This document shows positions 58,764 to 64,000 of a DNA stretch of 64,000 nucleotides, piece by piece (position 1 is the stretch's first letter; each line of letters starts with the position of its first letter). Below the pieces are notes generated by a model. It had not been told where the DNA came from, searched no databases, and saw nothing but the letters and a program-made list of their open reading frames with translations. The DNA lies in contig NZ_CP017481.1 of NCBI RefSeq assembly GCF_002307355.1, forward strand, positions 744,001-808,000. Direction: 5' to 3'. The DNA is from Pectobacterium polaris. GTDB lineage: Bacteria > Pseudomonadota > Gammaproteobacteria > Enterobacterales > Enterobacteriaceae. Both the position numbers and the translations under genes were made by a program.

Positions 58764-59500
58764 CTATTCTGGTTACCCGTCCGTCACCAACTGGCGAACA
58801 ACTGGTGACCCGTTTAAGAAAGCTCGGCTATAACGCCTGGCACAGCCCGCTGATCGAGTTTTCACCCGGACGAGAACTCGCCAGCCTGCCTTCACTATTA
58901 CAGGCACTGAGCGCCGACGATTTGGTGTTTGCGCTCTCACAACACGCCATTCATTACGCCGATCCGATGCTGGCACGCACAGGCATCAGTTGGCCTGCCC
59001 ATCTCGCTTATTACGCCATCGGCCGTACCACCGCGCTGGCGCTGCATAAAATCAGCGCACACCCGGTAACCTATCCGCCTGAGCGCGAAACCAGCGAAAC
59101 GCTCCTGCAACTTCCTGACCTGCAAGATGTTTCCGGTAAACGCGCGCTATTGCTGCGCGGCAACGGCGGCAGGGAACTGCTGGGAGAAACGCTAACCGAA
59201 CGCGGCGCACAGGTGACCTACTGTGAATGTTATCAGCGCAGAGACGTTCACTATGACGGGCTAGAGCAAAGCCGCCACTGGCAACAAATAGGCATCGACA
59301 AACTGGTGATTACCAGCGGAGAAATGCTACAACGGATCTATACTTTAGTACCTGATTACTATCGGGCTTCCTGGTTACTCGGCTGCCAGCTGATCGTCGT
59401 CAGCGAACGGCTGGCAGAACAGGCTCGTCAGCTTGGCTGGCGTGATATCCGAGTGGCCGATAACGCCGATAACGATGCGCTCGTGCGCGCACTACAATAA
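58760..59500 (+). CDS. hemD: Uroporphyrinogen-III synthase
   Basis: Cyclises hydroxymethylbilane with inversion of ring D. The start [29 protein letters not shown] and [11 protein letters not shown] are typical; [10 protein letters not shown] is the conserved C-terminal-domain motif. 246 aa (E. coli 246). Coupled to hemC by a 4-bp overlap. Confidence 0.96.
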   Translation: MTILVTRPSPTGEQLVTRLRKLGYNAWHSPLIEFSPGRELASLPSLLQALSADDLVFALSQHAIHYADPMLARTGISWPAHLAYYAIGRTTALALHKISAHPVTYPPERETSETLLQLPDLQDVSGKRALLLRGNGGRELLGETLTERGAQVTYCECYQRRDVHYDGLEQSRHWQQIGIDKLVITSGEMLQRIYTLVPDYYRASWLLGCQLIVVSERLAEQARQLGWRDIRVADNADNDALVRALQ

Positions 59501-59523
59501 ACCTGATCATGGGATGTACCATT

Positions 59524-60648
59524 ATGACGGAACACAATACCCCCACAGCTCCATCCGACGAGGTTGCTGAACGGGTTGAACCCGCGCATCAGCAGCAGGA
59601 TCCTGCACCGCAGCCCAAACGTAGCGGTGCCGTGCTCGGGGCGATCGCGATTGTGATTGCGCTGGCAATAGGCGCGGGCTTGTATTACCACGGCCACCAG
59701 CAGGCGCAGAAAGAAACCGCTGCGCTGCAACGTCTGGAAGCGCAGTTAAACACATTGCAGCAGCAGCATAAGCAAGAGCAGCAGCAGTGGCTGGACGCTC
59801 AACAGCAGCAAAGCAAAGCGCAGGAGACTGCCGCACAGCGTCTTGAGGCGCTAACGCGTCAGTCGGACGAGCTGCGCGATAAGCTGGCGGCGCTTTCCAG
59901 CCATGACACCAATACCTGGCTGATCGCTCAGGCAGATTTTCTGGTGAAACTGGCAGGACGCAAGTTGTGGAGTGACAAAGACGTCACCACCGCAGGCGCA
60001 TTGCTGAAAAGCGCGGACGCTAGCCTGGCGGAAATGAACGATCCCAGCCTAATAGAAATCCGCCGCGCACTGACCAACGATATCGGTGCACTGGCAGGCG
60101 TGAGTCAGGTCGATTTTGACGGCATCATTCTGAAAGTAAATCAGCTCACCGATCAGCTGGATAACTTACAGCTCGCCGACAACAATACTGATGAAGCACC
60201 GATGGACGCCAACAGCACAGAGCTGTCCGCTTCCTTGAGCGAGTGGCGACAAAATCTAAGCAAGAGCTGGCACAATTTCCTGGCTGATTTTATCACCATT
60301 CGCCGCCGCGACAGCGCTGCCGAACCGCTGCTGGCACCGAATCAGGATGTGTATCTGCGCGAGAATATCCGCTCACGTCTGCTGGTTGCCGCACAGGCCA
60401 TTCCTCGCCACCAGAATGAAGTGTACAAACAGTCGCTGGAAACGGCAGCAACCTGGGTTCGCGCCTACTTCGATACCACCGACCCCACGACGCAGGCCTT
60501 TTTGGATCAGCTCGATGCCTTAAGCCAGCAGTCAGTTTCACTGGATGTCCCAACGGAGCTACAAAGTCAGGCACTGTTGGAAAAACTGATGCAAACGCGC
60601 GTTCGTAACCTACTGGCTCAGGCGCCAGCCACACAGCAAGGGGAATGA
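59524..60648 (+). CDS. hemX: HemX membrane protein
   Basis: Encoded in the hem operon and often annotated as uroporphyrinogen-III C-methyltransferase, although it lacks the SAM methyltransferase domain. It has a charged N-terminal tail, one membrane segment ([19 protein letters not shown]), a Gln-rich coiled coil (about 70-135) and a soluble periplasmic C-terminal domain with [21 protein letters not shown] 59524 (MTEHNTP, 374 aa) is preferred over 59509. Confidence 0.92.
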   Translation: MTEHNTPTAPSDEVAERVEPAHQQQDPAPQPKRSGAVLGAIAIVIALAIGAGLYYHGHQQAQKETAALQRLEAQLNTLQQQHKQEQQQWLDAQQQQSKAQETAAQRLEALTRQSDELRDKLAALSSHDTNTWLIAQADFLVKLAGRKLWSDKDVTTAGALLKSADASLAEMNDPSLIEIRRALTNDIGALAGVSQVDFDGIILKVNQLTDQLDNLQLADNNTDEAPMDANSTELSASLSEWRQNLSKSWHNFLADFITIRRRDSAAEPLLAPNQDVYLRENIRSRLLVAAQAIPRHQNEVYKQSLETAATWVRAYFDTTDPTTQAFLDQLDALSQQSVSLDVPTELQSQALLEKLMQTRVRNLLAQAPATQQGE

Positions 60649-60650
60649 GC

Positions 60651-61844
60651 ATGCTAAAAGTCTTATTGCTGTTCCTGATCCTGATCGCCGGCATCGTGAT
60701 CGGCCCGATCGTCGCGGGTCACCAAGGTTACGTCCTGATCCAAACGGATAACTACGACATTCAAACCAGCGTGACCGGTCTGGTCATTATGCTGGTACTG
60801 TTCTTTCTCGCCTTTTTGGCGGTGGAATTGGTGCTCCGCCGGATCTTTCGTACCGGATCCCGCACGCGTGGCTGGTTCCTCGGCCGCAAACGCACACGCG
60901 CCAGAAAACAGACCAAAGCCGCGCTGCTCAAGCTGGCCGAGGGCGATTATTTACAGGTAGAGAAGCTACTGACGCGCAATGCCGATCATGCCGAGCAGCC
61001 TGTGGTTAACTACCTGCTGGCAGCCGAAGCCGCTCAGCAGCGCGGCGACGACTTCCGCACCAAGCAATATCTGGAGCGTGCCGCCGAGGTTGCAGATACC
61101 GATCAGCTTCCGGTAGATATTACACGCGTGCGTATTCAGCTAGCGCGTAATGAAGATCATGCTGCACGTCACGGCGTGGACAAACTGCTGGAGGTTGCGC
61201 CCCGCCATCCTGAGGTACTGCGTTTAGCGGAGCAGGCTTTCCTGCGTACTCACGCCTACAGCGCGCTGCTGGATATTCTGCCTGCGATGCGCAAGATCAA
61301 TCTGTACCCTGAAGAACGTTTGTTGGATCTACAGCAGCAGGCCTATATCGGCCTGATGAATCAGGCGATGGCAGATGGTGGCAGCGAAGGGTTGAAATCA
61401 TGGTGGAATAATCAGAGCCGCAAAGTACGCCATGAAATCCCGCTCCAGGTCGCGATGGTTGAGCATTTGATCGAGTGTGACGATCATGATACCGCTCAGA
61501 AGATCATTCTCGATGGACTCAAACGCCAGTATGACGAACGTTTGATCCTGCTCATGCCACGCCTCAAAGCCGGAAACCCAGAACAGCTGGAAAAAGTGCT
61601 GCATCAGTACATCAAGCAGCAAGGCGCTACTGCGCTGTTGAGTAGTACGTTAGGTCAGTTGCTGATGAAACACGGCGAGTGGCAGCAGGCCAGCGATGCT
61701 TTCCGCACCGCATTGGAATTACGGCCGGACGCTTACGATTATGCCTGGCGTGCAGATGCGCTAGATCGGTTGCATCTGCCGGATGAAGCGGCCCAAATGC
61801 GGCGCGAAGGGCTGTTACTCACGCTACAGCAGCCTGCCAGCTAA
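60651..61844 (+). CDS. hemY: HemY TPR membrane protein
   Basis: Last gene of hemCDXY, with two N-terminal membrane segments (VLLLFLILIAGIVIGPIVAG, LVIMLVLFFLAFLAVEL) and a C-terminal TPR domain (LLAAEAAQQRGD, GEWQQASDAFRTALELRPDAYDYAW). It probably interacts with other haem enzymes; no catalytic activity is shown. ATG 60651 (MLKVLLLF, 397 aa) has AGGGGA 6 bases upstream and matches E. coli; an ATG at 60645 is unspaced. Confidence 0.95.
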   Translation: MLKVLLLFLILIAGIVIGPIVAGHQGYVLIQTDNYDIQTSVTGLVIMLVLFFLAFLAVELVLRRIFRTGSRTRGWFLGRKRTRARKQTKAALLKLAEGDYLQVEKLLTRNADHAEQPVVNYLLAAEAAQQRGDDFRTKQYLERAAEVADTDQLPVDITRVRIQLARNEDHAARHGVDKLLEVAPRHPEVLRLAEQAFLRTHAYSALLDILPAMRKINLYPEERLLDLQQQAYIGLMNQAMADGGSEGLKSWWNNQSRKVRHEIPLQVAMVEHLIECDDHDTAQKIILDGLKRQYDERLILLMPRLKAGNPEQLEKVLHQYIKQQGATALLSSTLGQLLMKHGEWQQASDAFRTALELRPDAYDYAWRADALDRLHLPDEAAQMRREGLLLTLQQPAS

Positions 61845-61863
61845 TTACCACGTAATTCCTTTC

Positions 61864-61893
61864 ATAAGGCTCCTTTTTGGAGCCTTATTCTTT
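61864..61893 (+). terminator. Terminator of the hem operon
   Basis: Perfect 10-bp stem (61864-61873 with 61879-61888), T5 loop and a TCTTTT run after hemY. Confidence 0.92.
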
Positions 61894-61950
61894 TGTATGA
61901 CCCGTCCGAATAGCCCAACAGAAGGCGGTTACCGGACATTTTCCTCAGAC

Positions 61951-62161
61951 GAAAAAAAACGCTTACCGATAAACGGTAAGCGTTGAAAATATCAGGTCTG
62001 TCAGACAACAGAATGGTGCCTCACTCAACGTTATGTCCGGAAGGCCCGATGGAGATTTGCATCTTCATCTGGAGTTGGACGATAGGCACCTCAAATTGGC
62101 TCTGCGTCATTCCCAGGATTATGAAGCCGAAGCAAGCATAGAAGGTGGAATGAGCATCTAC
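61951..62161 (-). ncRNA. glmZ: GlmZ small regulatory RNA
   Basis: Hfq-dependent sRNA that activates glmS (glucosamine-6-phosphate synthase) and is processed by RNase E with RapZ. The minus strand starts GTAGATGCTCATTCCA, as in E. coli GlmZ, and includes GGAATGACGCAGAGCC and AACGTTGAGTGA. It ends in an 11-bp terminator stem (61958-61968 with 61974-61984) followed by T8. About 211 nt, opposite to hemY, where E. coli also carries glmZ. No protein-coding frame is needed to explain this stretch. Confidence 0.93.
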
Positions 62162-62172
62162 CCGCTTATTTA

Positions 62173-62189
62173 AGCACAAATTATGCCAA
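62173..62189 (-). promoter_or_regulatory. Sigma-54 promoter of glmZ
   Basis: Minus strand TTGGCATAATTTGTGCT has GG and GC exactly 12 bp apart as in the -24/-12 consensus. The GC lies 12 bp before position 62162, one base from the expected GlmZ 5' end. Confidence 0.85.
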
Positions 62190-62322
62190 CATGCATAATT
62201 TTATTATCACTAGCTCATGAAATCGCGATAACCAGCTAATAATAAATACTATTTTTATTTATCGACTGGGAGAAGACCTCAGACACGTTAGCCGGCAAAA
62301 ACGAGATCGCGCTCACAAAACC

Positions 62323-62340
62323 TGTCGCCATTCAGAGACG
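62323..62340. promoter_or_regulatory. GlrR site 1 upstream of glmZ
   Basis: TGTC-N10-GACG, one mismatch to the GlrR consensus TGTC-N10-GACA; centred about 170 bp upstream of the glmZ start. Confidence 0.7.
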
Positions 62341-62370
62341 AATTTATCGAATAAAATATTAATCATTATT

Positions 62371-62383
62371 AATCAATGGATTA
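62371..62383. promoter_or_regulatory. IHF site upstream of glmZ
   Basis: AATCAATGGATTA fits the IHF consensus WATCAANNNNTTR without mismatch. DNA bending here would bring GlrR to the sigma-54 polymerase. Confidence 0.65.
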
Positions 62384-62385
62384 AA

Positions 62386-62403
62386 TGTCTCTTTTTTGCG
62401 ACA
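62386..62403. promoter_or_regulatory. GlrR site 2 upstream of glmZ
   Basis: Perfect TGTC-N10-GACA, adjacent to the IHF site. Confidence 0.82.
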
Positions 62404-62418
62404 GCAGAACCCCTCAAG

Positions 62419-62436
62419 TGTCGTGTTTTTCCGACA
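62419..62436. promoter_or_regulatory. GlrR site 3 upstream of glmZ
   Basis: Perfect TGTC-N10-GACA, 33 bp from site 2, about three helical turns. Confidence 0.82.
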
Positions 62437-62526
62437 GTCCCATTAAAGCTGTTGATTCAATTTAAAAAAGGGGAAATATCCGCGCCGGGAAACCGACGCG
62501 GACAGGATTGGCTTAATGAGAGGAGA

Positions 62527-63684
62527 TTAACGGGAGGACAGCTGTTCTAAACTCTGCTTCGCTACCTGATACAGATAGTGCGCGGTCGGGAACAGCGCGC
62601 TGTCATCAACGCGGAATTTTGGGTGGTGCAGCGCATACGGTCCACCGGAGCCGACCATCATGAACGTACCTGGCAGTTTCTGCTGATAGAACGCGAAATC
62701 TTCACCAATCGGGCTGGCTTCCACGCGGCGCGCTTCAAACCCTTCGTCACTCGCCACATTCAGCGCAAACTCAACCCACTCTGGCGTGTTGATCACCGAC
62801 GGCGGCCCTGCATGCCACAGGAACTCAATTTCTGCGCCAAAGGTGCTAGCGATACCTGCAACAATCTGACGGAAACGCTGTTCAATCAAATCGCGTGCGG
62901 CCTGATTGAACGTTCTGACCGTGCCTTCAACATAGGCAGTGTCCGGAATAACGTTCCAAGTGCTGCCGCTATGTACCTGAGTAATCGACACCACCGCGTT
63001 ATTGTCGGACGATACCGTACGGCTGATGATGGTCTGTACGGCAGAAATCAGCTGACCCAGAATGATAATCGGATCGTTACCTTCATGCGGTTTCGCAGCG
63101 TGACAGCCTTTCGCTGCGATCTTGATCTCAAAGCGGTCAACGCCCGCCGTCAATGCACCATCTTTCCCACCAATGACGCCAACAGGCAGCGTCGGATCGT
63201 TGTGAATGCCGAAAATCGCTACCGCATTGTCCAACGCGCCGACGGCAATGACTTCCGGTGCGCCCAGCCCGGTCTCTTCAGCAGCCTGGAACAAAATCCG
63301 CACCGTACCTTTCAGCTCCGGCTCGATTTTCTTCAGCAGAATCGCCGCGCCCAGCGCAGCGGAAGAGTGAAAATCATGACCGCAGGCGTGCATCACGCCT
63401 TTGTTGAGCGACGTAAATTCTACGCCGGACTCTTCTTCAATCGGCAGGGCATCGATATCAGAACGAACCACGACCAGTGGACCATCCTGTAAGCCGCCGA
63501 CTTCCGCGACCAGGCCGGTTTTCAGCGGCAGGTCGAGGACACGAATGCCCTCTTTTTCCAATACCGCACGAATCTTCTTCGTGGTCTCAAACTCCTGATT
63601 CGACAGTTCAGGGTTGCGGTGTAAATCGTGGCGAAATGCCTGAATAAACTGAGCCAGAGGCTCGTGCTGAGGTGCTGTTCTCAT
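62527..63684 (-). CDS. M20-family amidohydrolase
   Basis: Zinc-dependent M20D peptidase/aminoacylase related to hippurate hydrolase and amino-acid amidohydrolases. Visible metal-site motifs are DIDALPIEEESG, HACGHDFHSSAALGAA, QAAEETGLGAPEV (catalytic Glu) and GIHNDPTLPVGVIG; the C-terminus has the final ligand in FRVDDSALFPTAHYLY. ATG 63684 (385 aa) has GGAG about 9 bases upstream; a GTG at 63699 is in frame. It lies beside an amino-acid ABC ATPase gene transcribed the same way, so it may process an imported amino-acid conjugate. Confidence 0.88.
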   Translation of the reverse strand: MRTAPQHEPLAQFIQAFRHDLHRNPELSNQEFETTKKIRAVLEKEGIRVLDLPLKTGLVAEVGGLQDGPLVVVRSDIDALPIEEESGVEFTSLNKGVMHACGHDFHSSAALGAAILLKKIEPELKGTVRILFQAAEETGLGAPEVIAVGALDNAVAIFGIHNDPTLPVGVIGGKDGALTAGVDRFEIKIAAKGCHAAKPHEGNDPIIILGQLISAVQTIISRTVSSDNNAVVSITQVHSGSTWNVIPDTAYVEGTVRTFNQAARDLIEQRFRQIVAGIASTFGAEIEFLWHAGPPSVINTPEWVEFALNVASDEGFEARRVEASPIGEDFAFYQQKLPGTFMMVGSGGPYALHHPKFRVDDSALFPTAHYLYQVAKQSLEQLSSR

Positions 63685-63761
63685 GAATACTTGCTCCACA
63701 TTATCGTGCCCTGCCTGACAGGGCTGCCTTGTTCAGGCGTGCAGGTGTGTCTACGTATGCG

Positions 63762-64000
63762 TTAAATATCGTACTCAAGCGGCTCAGGCAGCTTGGTCAA
63801 CTGACGCAGGAAACGCTGGGTTTGCGGGTTATCCGAGAAGCTAATCACCTGCTCCGCCGGGCCTTCCTCAACGATATGACCGTCCGCCATGAAGATCACG
63901 CGGTCAGCCACTTCTTTCGCAAACTGCATTTCATGGGTGACGATCACCATCGTGGTGTCATTTTTCGCCAGCTTCTGAATCACCTGAAGCACTTCGTGTA
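63762..64000 (-). CDS. Polar amino-acid ABC transporter ATPase, 3' end
   Basis: The last 79 or so residues of an ATPase subunit that runs past the window end. The H-loop MVIVTHEMQFAKEVADRVIFM is followed by DGHIVEEGPAEQVISF, typical of the glutamine/polar amino-acid (GlnQ/HisP-like) class. The frame is open to the window end with no internal start needed. Probably co-transcribed with the downstream amidohydrolase, 77 bp away. Confidence 0.92.
   Translation of the reverse strand, partial: HEVLQVIQKLAKNDTTMVIVTHEMQFAKEVADRVIFMADGHIVEEGPAEQVISFSDNPQTQRFLRQLTKLPEPLEYDI

Noticed and set aside
61986..62526. Search for a protein gene between hemY and the amidohydrolase
   Set aside because: No open frame of credible composition; the region is glmZ and its regulatory sites.

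Overview
The window is chromosomal DNA of a plant-associated enterobacterium, most likely Pectobacterium. This rests on whole-protein resemblance to the Escherichia coli orthologues combined with local differences: a type VI secretion (T6SS) cassette beside glgP, and a LytS-type kinase between glgB and asd. There is no rRNA, tRNA, CRISPR array or insertion sequence. Two well-known small RNAs, RyhB and GlmZ, are present, each with its promoter elements.

Layout. 1-3.9 kb: 3' end of vgrG, a DUF4123 adaptor, a small membrane protein, a putative cysteine-hydrolase effector and a PAAR spike; the centre is strikingly AT-rich and looks like an exchanged effector cassette. 4.0-13.5 kb: glycogen operon glgBXCAP (minus strand). 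13.8-16.2 kb: a BtsS-like kinase without a neighbouring btsR, and an unrecognised acidic protein. 16.3-22.6 kb: asd, yhgN, gluconate uptake (permease, gntK, gntR) with two overlapping GntR operators, and yhhW. 22.9-28.4 kb: an AT-rich accessory segment with a DUF1471 protein, a frameshifted LysR regulator, a degenerate pirin, a DoxX-like protein and an EmrAB-type efflux pair. 28.9-29.1 kb: ryhB under a Fur box. In E. coli ryhB lies next to yhhW-yhhX, so the accessory segment appears to have been inserted between yhhW and ryhB.

29.1-36.1 kb: glpABC and glpTQ, divergent around a region with GlpR-like and CRP-like sites; together they take up and oxidise glycerol-3-phosphate anaerobically and feed on glycerophosphodiesters. 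36.1-46.4 kb: yigL, pldB, rhtB, rhtC, recQ, pldA, yigI, rarD, an AbrB-family membrane protein and corA. 46.7-47.5 kb: a cyclase-family hydrolase. 47.6-53.3 kb: lptM and dapF-yigA-xerC-yigB, then uvrD with its own LexA box. 53.4-57.5 kb: cyaY, an extra MFS transporter, and cyaA with a TTG start and a CRP site. 57.8-61.8 kb: hemCDXY. 62.0-62.4 kb: glmZ, convergent to hemY, with a sigma-54 promoter, an IHF site and three TGTC-N10-GACA (GlrR) sites. The window ends with an M20 amidohydrolase and the 3' end of an amino-acid ABC transporter ATPase gene.

Most of the window is core enterobacterial genome. The accessory material is the T6SS cassette, the segment between yhhW and ryhB, the structured element downstream of yhgN, and single-gene differences (btsS, the cyclase, the MFS gene).
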